Shown piece after piece: positions 53,670 through 61,308 of a stretch of DNA of 64,000 bases. A model generated the notes under the pieces. It saw only the letters and a program-made list of their open reading frames with translations. It ran no database searches and was not told the origin of the DNA. Every line of letters starts with the position of its first letter. Positions within the stretch are counted from its first letter, which is position 1. This DNA is from Collinsella sp. AF33-16 (GTDB lineage: Bacteria > Actinomycetota > Coriobacteriia > Coriobacteriales > Coriobacteriaceae): contig NZ_QRQC01000006.1 of assembly GCF_003475325.1 (NCBI RefSeq), positions 1 to 64,000 of the forward strand. The letters are read 5' to 3'. Both the position numbers and the translations under genes were made by a program.

Positions 53670-54782
53670 CTACGCCCCCTCGGCCATGAGGCCGACCGCC
53701 CACACCCAGCAGGCGAGCTCGCGCGCCGTGGCGACGTTCGCCTTGCTGCCGTGGACCCCGCGCGCGAGCAGCGCCTCCCGCCTCTCGACCAGCCTCCGCA
53801 CGCCCTTGGCGGCATGCCTCCGGGCGCCCCGGTCCGGGGCCTGGCCCTTGGCGAGGTCCTTCGGCCGCCCCGAGCACGTCAGGTAGTGCCACGCGGCCTC
53901 GACCAGCGTCTTCCTCAGGTGCTTGTTGCCGGCCTTGGTGATCGCGCCCCTGCGGTCGCTCTCCCCGCTGGAGTGCTCGGAGGGCGTCAGGCCGACCCAT
54001 GCCGCGAACGAGCGGGCGTTCCTGAACCTCGAGAACTCGCCGGCCTCGAACACGAGGTCGGCGGCGGAAGCGGTGTCGACGCCCTTGAGGCAGCGCAGGG
54101 AGTCGACCCTCTTCCGCCACCTGGGCTTGCGGGCCTCGGCCTCGACGAGCCCCTCGAGCCTCGCCTTCTCCTCCGCCGCCCGCCTGACCGCGTCGACGTA
54201 GTAGGCGAGCGCGTCGTTGTCGGCCCCCTCCGCGAACCTAATCGACTCGATCCAGGACCAGTGCGCCCGGGTCCAGTTGCCCTTCCTGCGGCCGGTGGGC
54301 GTCCTCTCGCCGAAGACGAGCCCGTGCCTTAGCAGGAACTTGGAGAGCCGCTGCTTCGAGCGCGAGAGGTCGTCCCTCGCGTCCTCGAGCGCCCTGGTCA
54401 GGTCGCGGGCGGCCTCGCACTCGTCGTCGGGGACCCACACCTCGACCACGTTGCCGACCGACAGCATGCGGGCGAGGAACTCGGCGTCGTTGCGGTCGTT
54501 CTTCCTGCGCCTGTCCGCGCTGGGCTTGATCATCTTCGAGACGGCGCCGACCACGCAGTCGACCCCCAGGCCGGAGAGCCTCTTCTGCAGGTCGAAGCCC
54601 GTGACCCCGGACTCGTACACGCACCTGGCCCCGGGGTCCACGGAGCGGACCCACTCCGCGACGGCGCCGGCGTCGTAGCCGAAGGTCGCGCAGCGCACCT
54701 CCCCGGTCATGACGTCGAGGGAGACGGCCTTTATCGAGCGGGCGTGGACGTCGAGGCCGACGAAGGTGGTAGTATCGAGCAT
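53670..54782 (-). CDS. IS110-family DEDD transposase/recombinase
   Basis: A 370-aa enzyme with an N-terminal RuvC-like domain having Asp11 in GLDVH, Glu57 in CVYESG, and Asp96/Asp99 in KNDRNDAEF, the DEDD set. The C-terminal Transposase_20 domain has LKGVDTASA and SSGESDRRGAITKAGNKHLR, where Ser271/272 is the likely covalent nucleophile. The start at 54782 is supported by GGAAGGGG; the ATG at 54797 overlaps that site. The binding site lies in the base of a hairpin formed by the 5' non-coding region. Confidence 0.9.
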   Translation of the reverse strand: MLDTTTFVGLDVHARSIKAVSLDVMTGEVRCATFGYDAGAVAEWVRSVDPGARCVYESGVTGFDLQKRLSGLGVDCVVGAVSKMIKPSADRRRKNDRNDAEFLARMLSVGNVVEVWVPDDECEAARDLTRALEDARDDLSRSKQRLSKFLLRHGLVFGERTPTGRRKGNWTRAHWSWIESIRFAEGADNDALAYYVDAVRRAAEEKARLEGLVEAEARKPRWRKRVDSLRCLKGVDTASAADLVFEAGEFSRFRNARSFAAWVGLTPSEHSSGESDRRGAITKAGNKHLRKTLVEAAWHYLTCSGRPKDLAKGQAPDRGARRHAAKGVRRLVERREALLARGVHGSKANVATARELACWVWAVGLMAEGA

Positions 54783-54888
54783 GGGAGCCCCTTCCATGAA
54801 TGCGGCGTGGCCGCCGCGGCTGAATTAGACACTCACCATTGTCGGCCTAATCCGCGGTCTTTCATGCAGCAGGGGCTCTCAATGTTTT
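54783..54888 (-). ncRNA. Structured 5' non-coding end of the IS110 element
   Basis: The roughly 105 bases between right inner repeat and transposase can fold into one long interrupted stem: GAGCCCC/GGGGCTC, CATGAA/TTCATG, GCGG/CCGC and ATTAG/CTAAT pair in nested order. IS110-group elements encode their bridge RNA in this position. The stem also covers the transposase binding site, so it could limit translation from outside transcripts. Confidence 0.45.
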
Positions 54889-55043
54889 ATGTCCTGCTCA
54901 TATCGTCTGTGCCGGCAGTTTAGGAACGTCCCCAACTGCCGCCCCAAACGACTAGGTCGGATTTGGGGTGCACCGGACGCTGGGGTATCATGGCTTGGTT
55001 GATATATCTGCATTTACGCGCCTTGTAGGAAGGGGCTGCGCCC

Positions 55044-55727
55044 ATGGCTTTTGAGCCCGCTCAACATAGCTTCATTACGCTCGAGGGCGTCGATGGCGCC
55101 GGCAAGTCCACGCAGGCGCGCCTGCTTGCCCGCGCGCTCGAACTCGCTGGCTATCAGGTTGTGAGCCTGCGCGAGCCGGGCGGCACTGCCATCAGCGAAA
55201 AGATTCGCGCCCTGCTGCTCGACCCTGCCAACACGACGATGGGCGATACCTGCGAGCTGTTGCTCTACGAGGCTGCGCGTGCCCAGCTGGTGCACGAGGT
55301 CATCGCGCCCGCCCTCGCTGCCGGCAAGGTGGTCCTGTGCGATCGCTTCTACGATTCCACGACCTGCTACCAGGCATTTGCCGATGGGCTCGACCGCCAG
55401 ATGGTGCGCGACGCCAACAACCTGGCCGTCGCGGGAACGCACCCGGCGCTCACACTCGTCTACCACATCACGCCCGAGCAGGCGGCGCTGCGCATGGCAG
55501 CCCGTGGCGCGGCAGATCGCATGGAGGCTAAGGGCATGGCATTCCAGGAGCGTGTCTACGAGGGGTTTTGCGCAATTGCTGCCGAGGAGCCAGACCGCGT
55601 AAAGCTCATCGACGCCACTACGACCGTCGAGGAAGTCTTCGAGAAGACGGTCGAGCAGGTTCGCGCGTACGGTCTCGACATTCCGCAGGAAGCCGTCGCC
55701 GCCGCGCTTGCCAAGGAGGCCGAGTAA
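55044..55727 (+). CDS. tmk: Thymidylate kinase
   Basis: A 227-aa P-loop kinase making dTDP. It has GVDGAGKSTQ, REPGGT, CDRFYDSTTCYQ with the DR(Y/F) motif, and a lid region with ADRMEAKG. Length fits. It is first in a tight run with holB, the PSP1 gene and comFC, an order common in Gram-positives. AAGGGGCTG lies upstream of the ATG. Confidence 0.95.
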   Translation: MAFEPAQHSFITLEGVDGAGKSTQARLLARALELAGYQVVSLREPGGTAISEKIRALLLDPANTTMGDTCELLLYEAARAQLVHEVIAPALAAGKVVLCDRFYDSTTCYQAFADGLDRQMVRDANNLAVAGTHPALTLVYHITPEQAALRMAARGAADRMEAKGMAFQERVYEGFCAIAAEEPDRVKLIDATTTVEEVFEKTVEQVRAYGLDIPQEAVAAALAKEAE

Positions 55728-55728
55728 C

Positions 55729-56856
55729 ATGGCCCCTGCTCAGGCAAGCCTGCTGACCAAGCTCGACACCCAAGAGCGCGTGCGTGACTTTTTGACCAAT
55801 GCCGTCGCTAGCGGTCGCGCATCGCACGCCTACCTGTTTTTGGGCGCTCCCGGCGCGGGCAAGCTCGACGCCGCGTGGGCGCTCGCCCAAGCCTTCCTGT
55901 GCGAGCAGGATGGCTGCGGCTCATGCGATAGCTGCGTGCGCGTCGCCCGCCATACGCACCCCGACGTGCACTATTACACGCCCGAGAGCGCCACGGGTTA
56001 CCTCATTGCCCAGACCCGCGAGCTGCTCGATGACGTGCCTCTGGCGCCCATTCGCGCCAAGGCCAAGGTCTACATCATCGACCGTGCCGAGCAGCTGCGC
56101 GCTAACACCGCCAACGCACTGCTCAAAACACTCGAGGAGCCGCCCGATGGCGTTATGTTTATCTTGCTGGGCACCTCGGCAGACGTGATGTTGCCCACCA
56201 TCGTGAGCCGCTGCCAGTGCGTGCCGTTTCGGCTGGTATCGCCCGCCGTCGCCGCGCAGGCCGTGAGCCGCGCCACCGGTCAGGACCCTGCGCGTTGCCG
56301 CATGGCGGTCGCCGTGGCGGGAAGCCCCACACGCGGCATCGAGTTTCTTAAGAGCGCCGAGCGCCAGGACGCCCGTCGTCAGATGGTCCGTGCCATCGAC
56401 TCACTCATTGCCGCCGACGAGGCCGACGTGCTCAGTCGCGCCAAGTCGCTCATCGTCGCCGTCAAGGCGCCGCTTGCCGAGGTCAAGTCCACGCAGGAAA
56501 AGGTACTCGAGCAAAACGCCGACTACCTGTCGCGTGGAGCATTGAAGCAGCTTGAGGACCGCAACAAGCGCGAACTCAACGCGCGCGAGCGTTCGGGTAT
56601 CATGGAAGCGCTGGCGAGCGCGCGGACGCTCATGCGCGACGTGCTGCTGACACTTCAGGACGAGGCAGCCGACGTGGTGAACGAGGACGTGCGCGACACG
56701 ATCGGTCGGCTTGCCGCCGCGACCAATGTTGCGGGTGCCACCCAGGCGCTCGAGGCGGTCGCGACCGCCGAGCGCAACATCGCCAGAAACGTTACTCCCC
56801 AGCTGGCCATCGAGGTCATGCTGTTCGATATCAGGAAGGCACTGAAATGCCGTTAG
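55729..56856 (+). CDS. holB: DNA polymerase III delta' subunit
   Basis: A 375-aa clamp-loader subunit. It has HAYLFLGAPGAGK in the Walker A place, but GAGKL instead of GxGK(S/T); the zinc site CEQDGCGSCDSC; IIDRAEQL; NALLKTLEEPP; and SRCQ. Loss of the Walker Ser/Thr suits the ATP-independent delta' role. AAGGAGG inside the tmk end sets ATG at 55729. The last ten bases overlap the next gene. Confidence 0.92.
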   Translation: MAPAQASLLTKLDTQERVRDFLTNAVASGRASHAYLFLGAPGAGKLDAAWALAQAFLCEQDGCGSCDSCVRVARHTHPDVHYYTPESATGYLIAQTRELLDDVPLAPIRAKAKVYIIDRAEQLRANTANALLKTLEEPPDGVMFILLGTSADVMLPTIVSRCQCVPFRLVSPAVAAQAVSRATGQDPARCRMAVAVAGSPTRGIEFLKSAERQDARRQMVRAIDSLIAADEADVLSRAKSLIVAVKAPLAEVKSTQEKVLEQNADYLSRGALKQLEDRNKRELNARERSGIMEALASARTLMRDVLLTLQDEAADVVNEDVRDTIGRLAAATNVAGATQALEAVATAERNIARNVTPQLAIEVMLFDIRKALKCR

Positions 56857-58547
56857 TCGTACCCGTTAAGTTTACCTACGCCTCGCGCGACCTGTGGTTT
56901 GACCCGCAGGACCTGGATATCCTCGAGGCCGATTATGCCATTTGCTCCACCGAGCGCGGAACCGAGATCGGCTTGGTTACGGCCGATCCCTTCGAGGTGC
57001 CGCAAGACGAGATCGGTCAGCCGCTCAAGCCCGTACTGCGCGTGGCGAGCGACATTGACCTGCAGCTTGCCGACGATCTTGCCATCCAGGGCGACGAGGC
57101 CATGGTCGATTTCCGCCGTCTGGTCAAAGAACTCGACCTCGAGATGAAGCCGGTCGGCGTCGAGTACCTGTTTGGCGGCGAGAAGGCCGTGTTCTACTTT
57201 GCGGCCGAGGAGCGCGTCGATTTTCGCCAGCTCGTCAAGGACCTGTCCTCGACGCTGCACATTCGCGTCGACATGCGCCAGATCGGCGTGCGCGACGAGA
57301 CCCGCCTGGTGGGCGGCTATGCCCAGTGCGGACAGGAGCTCTGCTGCACGCGCTTTGGCGGACAGTTTGAGCCCGTCTCGATCCGCATGGCAAAAGAGCA
57401 GGACCTGCCGCTCAATTCCTCCAAGATCAGCGGCGTGTGTGGCCGCCTGATGTGCTGCCTGCGCTACGAGTTCGAGGCCTACAAGGACTTTAAGAGCCGC
57501 GCGCCCAAAAAGAAGACGCTCATCGATACGCCGCTCGGCAAGGCGCGTATTCAGGAATATGACACGCCGCGCGAGCAGCTGGTGCTGCGCCTGGAGAACG
57601 GCAAGGTCTTTAAGGTCAACCTGGCCGATATGACCTGCTCGGAGGGCTGCAAGAAGAAGGCTGCCGAGCAGGGCTGCAATTGCCGCCCCGACTGCGTGAC
57701 GCGCGATGTGCTCGAGCGCATCGAGTCGCCCGAGATGCGCCTGGCGCTCATGGAACTCGATCGCGAGAACGGCGTCGACGTGGGCGATGGCCTGTCGAGT
57801 GCCGACCGTCTGGCCGGTACGTCGATGCCCAAGCGCCGTCGTCGCGATGCTGAATCCGATGCCCGTGCCGGTCAGGGGCAGGGCGAGGGTCGTGGCCGCG
57901 GAAAGGGCCGTGGCAATGCCGCAACGCCTGAGGCCGAGGAGGCCGCTGGCGGCCGTCGCCGCCGCAAGCGTGCGGGCTCTGCCGATGCCGGCGAGGCCGC
58001 AGCCGCCGGCAAGAACGGCGCTCGCGAGCGCGAGGTTCAACAGCCCCAGCAGCAGAATCGCGGCGGTGGCATGAATCCCACGCGCCGTCGTCGCCGTCAT
58101 CTGTCGAGCGAGGAGCGCGAGGACGCCTTCCGCGCCGCAGCTGCTCGCGAGGCTGGTGCCGCTTCCAAGGGCCCCTCGGCCTCCGATGCGCCTGCCGACA
58201 AGGGCGGCAAGTCACGTGGCGAGGAGGAGCGCGCGCCGCGTCCGCGCCGTCGCCATTCCTCGGGCGCACAGCAGAAGCCTTCAGTGCCCTCCGTGGCCGA
58301 TCAGGTCTCGGATGGCGAGGTCAAGGTCACGCGCCGTCGTCCCGGAGATGGCGGGGGGGCTGCTGCCAAGGCTTCGCGTGGCGCCGCTCGCGACGAGCGC
58401 GAGCCGCGCGAGGATCGCGGTGGCGAGGGCTCGGCCGACCAGGGTCAAAAGCGCCGTCGCCGTCGCCGTTCCCGCAAGCCGCGCCAGGATGGTGGCGAGG
58501 GCTCGACCCTGTCTTCGTCTGCACCACAACCGCCCGCCGGCGAATAA
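56847..58547 (+). CDS. ricT: PSP1-domain protein (RicT/YaaT-like) with basic RG-rich tail
   Basis: A 566-aa protein. Residues 1-300 match the YaaT/RicT family: PSP1 domain, then CGQELCC, VCGRLMCCLRYE and a further Cys cluster CSEGC...CNCRPDC that can hold an Fe-S cluster. In B. subtilis RicT works in the Y-complex with RNase Y on mRNA processing. The remaining 260 residues are Arg/Gly/Ala/Glu-rich with many RRRR runs, an extension not present in the Bacillus protein and probably RNA-binding. It overlaps holB, showing translational coupling. Confidence 0.88.
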   Translation: MPLVVPVKFTYASRDLWFDPQDLDILEADYAICSTERGTEIGLVTADPFEVPQDEIGQPLKPVLRVASDIDLQLADDLAIQGDEAMVDFRRLVKELDLEMKPVGVEYLFGGEKAVFYFAAEERVDFRQLVKDLSSTLHIRVDMRQIGVRDETRLVGGYAQCGQELCCTRFGGQFEPVSIRMAKEQDLPLNSSKISGVCGRLMCCLRYEFEAYKDFKSRAPKKKTLIDTPLGKARIQEYDTPREQLVLRLENGKVFKVNLADMTCSEGCKKKAAEQGCNCRPDCVTRDVLERIESPEMRLALMELDRENGVDVGDGLSSADRLAGTSMPKRRRRDAESDARAGQGQGEGRGRGKGRGNAATPEAEEAAGGRRRRKRAGSADAGEAAAAGKNGAREREVQQPQQQNRGGGMNPTRRRRRHLSSEEREDAFRAAAAREAGAASKGPSASDAPADKGGKSRGEEERAPRPRRRHSSGAQQKPSVPSVADQVSDGEVKVTRRRPGDGGGAAAKASRGAARDEREPREDRGGEGSADQGQKRRRRRRSRKPRQDGGEGSTLSSSAPQPPAGE

Positions 58548-58610
58548 CGCCCGCGAGCGGATTTAGCTCGCCTTGCCCCGAGCGCATCGGGGTATCATAG
58601 CGCTGAATCA

Positions 58611-58646
58611 ACAACCCTCCCTGCGACCGAACGTAGGGAGGGTTGT
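58611..58646 (+). promoter_or_regulatory. Hairpin sequestering the comFC binding site
   Basis: ACAACCCTCCCT and AGGGAGGGTTGT, a perfect 12-bp stem with a 12-base loop. The right arm contains the GGGAGG that serves the TTG start at 58650. It can reduce comFC translation or act as an attenuator; the following sequence GTCTTG is not a T-run. Confidence 0.6.
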
Positions 58647-58649
58647 GTC

Positions 58650-59456
58650 TTGAAGAGCCATCTGAACATATTGAGCCGTCTGCAGGGTGCCGGCGCCCTA
58701 CCGTTTGCGGACGAATTGCTACCGTTTGCCGAGCGGGTGGCACGCGAGGCGCTCGAGGCATTGTCGCCAACACGATGTGCCGGCTGCGAGCGCGCCGGTG
58801 CGCTTATTTGCCAAGACTGCCTGGCTGCGCTCACGCTCATCGACCCACGTCATAGCTGCACCCGATGCGGCGCCCCGTTTGGGGATTTGCTGTGCACTGA
58901 ATGTTCGGTCGAGGGCACGTCCTCGGCAATGTCGGAGGCGCTCGACCGCTGCCTGGCGTGCGCCGTCTACGCGCATCCGCTGCCGCGCATCATTAAAGCG
59001 TACAAGGATGCGGGCGAGCGACGTCTGGCTCCGTATCTGGCGGAGCTGCTTTACGACACCGCCCTGCATGCCCAGGTCGTAGCGCCCGAACGCTTAGGAG
59101 GTGTGCTATCCGGTGCGGATGCGGTGGTGTTTGTGCCTGCGACGGCGGCAGCGTTTCGGCGGCGTGGTTTTGATCATATGGAGGCTATTGCGCGCCCATT
59201 TTGCGAGCTGTCGGGTGTTCCCCTGCTCGATGCTCTCGTCAAGTACGGGCATGGCGACCAGCGCGAACTCGGTCGTGAGGAGCGCCGCGAGCGTGCCCAA
59301 GGCATGTACGAGACGGTTGAGGACGTGCACGGCCGCCGCCTGCTGCTGATCGATGACGTTATCACCACGGGCGCGACGATGGCCACGGCTTCGGCGGAAC
59401 TCAAGCGCGCCGGCGCTGCGGCAGTCGATGGCCTCGCTATCGCACGTGTTTGGTAG
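58650..59456 (+). CDS. comFC: ComF-family phosphoribosyltransferase-like protein
   Basis: A 268-aa protein with an N-terminal zinc ribbon (CAGCERAGALICQDC and CTRCGAPFGDLLCTEC) and a PRTase-like C-terminus with the PRPP loop LLLIDDVITTGATM. ComFC homologs take part in DNA uptake in competent bacteria. The start is TTG eight to nine bases after GGGAGG. The next gene begins 10 bp later, so they are probably one transcript. Confidence 0.9.
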   Translation: MKSHLNILSRLQGAGALPFADELLPFAERVAREALEALSPTRCAGCERAGALICQDCLAALTLIDPRHSCTRCGAPFGDLLCTECSVEGTSSAMSEALDRCLACAVYAHPLPRIIKAYKDAGERRLAPYLAELLYDTALHAQVVAPERLGGVLSGADAVVFVPATAAAFRRRGFDHMEAIARPFCELSGVPLLDALVKYGHGDQRELGREERRERAQGMYETVEDVHGRRLLLIDDVITTGATMATASAELKRAGAAAVDGLAIARVW

Positions 59457-59466
59457 GGGTGGTTTT

Positions 59467-60576
59467 GTGGCAGTGAAGATTGAGCGGCGCAACGAGCCGA
59501 CAGGCGAACAGCTAGCGGCTTCCGTAATCCTAACAGGTGCCTCGGCGCTTCGCATGATGCGCGCCGAGCGCCGGCAGATGGGCTATATCAGCTGGAAGGA
59601 CCTTAATCCCGATGAAGAGCGCCGTGTGCTGCGCACGTCGTCGCCCTCGACCGAGGATATCTATCTTCCTGACTTGGTGCGAATTGGAGCCAAAAGTGGC
59701 GAGGTGCAGGAAGATCTGTGCTTGTTGGTGGGATCTGCGGCGCAGCGCCGCCGCATGCCTGGCGTAGGCTGGTCCGTGTGTTCCGGGTTGCCCGCCGGCT
59801 CGATTCTAGAGGTGGAACCGGGGGTGTACAGCCTATCTCCCGAGGCCCTTTGTGTTGCCGTTGCGCGTGAGGTCGGCTGCATCCAGGCGTTTGCCCTGGC
59901 CCAGGAGCTGTGCTCTAAGATTTCACTGAGCGACCGCGGGAAGTATCTGCCTCCCTACACCTCGCCTGTTACGAATAAACTTACAAAGGACAAGGACCAG
60001 CCAGCAGACGTGGGCTACTTTGAAGTCGAGCCGGTGCTGATGCCCGATCGTCTGGCAGATTACCTTGCGGCATGCAAGGGGAATGTGGCCAAACAGCTGC
60101 TGCGTCTGTGTCCCTATCTTTCGGAAAACCTGCTCTCGCCCATGGAGTGCATCATGCTCGCCCTGTTTTCGCTTCCGTTTTCCTATGGCGGGTTTGCCTG
60201 CGGACCTTTTAAGACCGACTACAAGATCGAGTTCGATGACCGTGCGCAGGCAATCTCGGGGATGCCCCATGCAGTTTGCGATGCATATCAGGAGACAGCC
60301 CGGTTTGATCTGGAATACAACGGTGAGCTGGGCCATTCCTCTCGGAGGGGACGTATCCATGATGAAAAGCGCAACACGGGCTTGATTACTATGGGAATCG
60401 AGGTCGCAACGGTCAACAACGAAATGCTCTGTGACATGGAAGCGATGGAAGCGCTCGCATGGCGCATGCACCAGCGTATGCGAAAGCGGTACCGGAATCG
60501 TGTCGATGCCCGCAGGAAGAAGCAAGAGGCGTTGCTTAACACGCTGCGGGCGTGTTTTGGGCTTAAGCCGGTCTAA
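59467..60576 (+). CDS. Hypothetical protein with AbiEi-like and DUF559-like regions
   Basis: A 369-aa protein starting at GTG (59467) behind GGGTGG; the longer frame overlaps comFC. Residues about 70-160 (SGLPAGSILEVEPGVYSLSPEALCVAVAREVG) resemble the helix-turn part of AbiEi-type antitoxins. The C-terminal third (FDLEYNGELGHS...HDEKRNTGLITMGIEVATVN) has a D.EY.G..H....D..R...L...G..V pattern as in DUF559/VSR-like nucleases. No toxin partner is adjacent. Assignment is from motif impression only. Confidence 0.6.
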   Translation: MAVKIERRNEPTGEQLAASVILTGASALRMMRAERRQMGYISWKDLNPDEERRVLRTSSPSTEDIYLPDLVRIGAKSGEVQEDLCLLVGSAAQRRRMPGVGWSVCSGLPAGSILEVEPGVYSLSPEALCVAVAREVGCIQAFALAQELCSKISLSDRGKYLPPYTSPVTNKLTKDKDQPADVGYFEVEPVLMPDRLADYLAACKGNVAKQLLRLCPYLSENLLSPMECIMLALFSLPFSYGGFACGPFKTDYKIEFDDRAQAISGMPHAVCDAYQETARFDLEYNGELGHSSRRGRIHDEKRNTGLITMGIEVATVNNEMLCDMEAMEALAWRMHQRMRKRYRNRVDARRKKQEALLNTLRACFGLKPV

Positions 60577-60610
60577 TTCACGTCGAAAATAGGGGGTTAA
60601 TCATATGCCC

Positions 60611-60827
60611 TGGCCAAAATATGGCAAATATGAGTACTGTCACTAAATCAGTAACAGCAAAATCAAGGAATTTAGGACTCGGAGGCGTCATAAAGTAAGA
60701 AGATAATAAACAAATGTAGAATAACTAAGCATCAGGTTGGCGACACTGAGCGCAAAATCTGTCCGAGAGGCTAAAACTGCCTGTTACTAAATTGGTGACA
60801 GTACTCATATTTGCCATTTTTTGGCCA
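60611..60827. mobile_element. MITE-like element, copy 3
   Basis: The best-preserved copy. Left end begins TGGCCAAAATATGGCAAATA and continues TGAGTACTGTCACTAAATCA; the right end is its complement over 47 bp with few mismatches (CTGTTACTAAATTGGTGACA...TTTTTTGGCCA). The 120-bp interior is AT-rich, gene-free and unlike those of the other copies. Confidence 0.8.
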
Positions 60828-60847
60828 CAGCACCCTAGGAAGGGTGC

Positions 60848-60876
60848 CCCGGAGCTCCCCATAGGGGAGCTCCGGG
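60848..60876. terminator. Strong hairpin after the MITE
   Basis: CCCGGAGCTCCCC ATA GGGGAGCTCCGGG, 13 bp and perfect with a three-base loop. No T-run follows, so it may be a weak terminator or a barrier. Confidence 0.5.
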
Positions 60877-60971
60877 CTTCACAGGGGCACGAATAGCCCA
60901 CTCCGACCTGCGAAATCTGTACTCGCGATGCGAATGACGCCCCTAACCTTAAACTTTAGCTTGAACTTAGC

Positions 60972-60977
60972 TATAAT
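60972..60977 (+). promoter_or_regulatory. Probable -10 element of the solute-binding protein gene
   Basis: TATAAT with TTAAAC about 17 bp upstream. It implies a transcript start near 60984 and a 325-base leader before the gene. Confidence 0.5.
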
Positions 60978-60983
60978 GCGCTA

Positions 60984-61308
60984 CGTTCCTACCAGGCTGT
61001 GGTTGCGGACGGACGAAATGCCCGTCCTAGTCCAAGACAGACGCGGTCAAAGGGATCCACGTAAGCGACCGCGTGCGCGCGGCGCGATCATGGCGCGTCC
61101 TAGATGTAAGCCGCACCGTCCGTTCTACTTTCTTTGGGGCAATACCGCCTCGCGGGCGAGCGGGCCAGTCGTGAAGGTGGCTGCGGCCTCCCGAGCAAAC
61201 ACCCCGGTGCGCAAGTGTGGGGTCAAATACCAGGTCAGCTGGTGGGAACAATCTGATATTCCGCGCATCGCACGGATCGTATACGACACAGAAGGCAGGG
61301 TAGTGGAC
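60984..61308 (+). ncRNA. Long structured leader of unknown type
   Basis: GC-rich sequence with consecutive hairpins: GGACGG/CCGTCC, ACGCGGTC/GACCGCGT, ACCCC/GGGGT and ACCAG/CTGGT. An open frame runs through it in phase with the next gene, but the amino-acid content is unlike a secreted lipoprotein and the lipoprotein start lies at its end. I could not match it to a T-box, RNase P, tmRNA, SRP RNA or a known riboswitch. Confidence 0.45.

Larger units (their letters stand above)
53346..54908. mobile_element. IS110-family insertion sequence in a REP-like repeat
   Basis: About 1.56 kb. Inner inverted repeats ATGAGCAGGACAT (53354-53366) and ATGTCCTGCTCAT (54889-54901) flank one transposase gene. 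On the left the element abuts GCCGGCAGTTGGGGACGTTC; on the right GTGCCGGCAGTTTAGGAACG, the two halves of one REP-like palindrome. The exact borders are uncertain; both junctions can be read with a CT dinucleotide (53346 and 54907). No target-site duplication beyond that is seen, as expected for IS110 elements. Confidence 0.8.

Noticed and set aside
61240..61260. TACCAGGTCAG resembling the SRP RNA core
   Set aside because: The conserved GGAAGGAAGCAGCC part that should follow is absent.
60928..61308. N-terminal extension of the solute-binding protein
   Set aside because: Open by chance in GC-rich DNA; it would place 127 Arg-rich residues before a clear signal peptide and lipobox.
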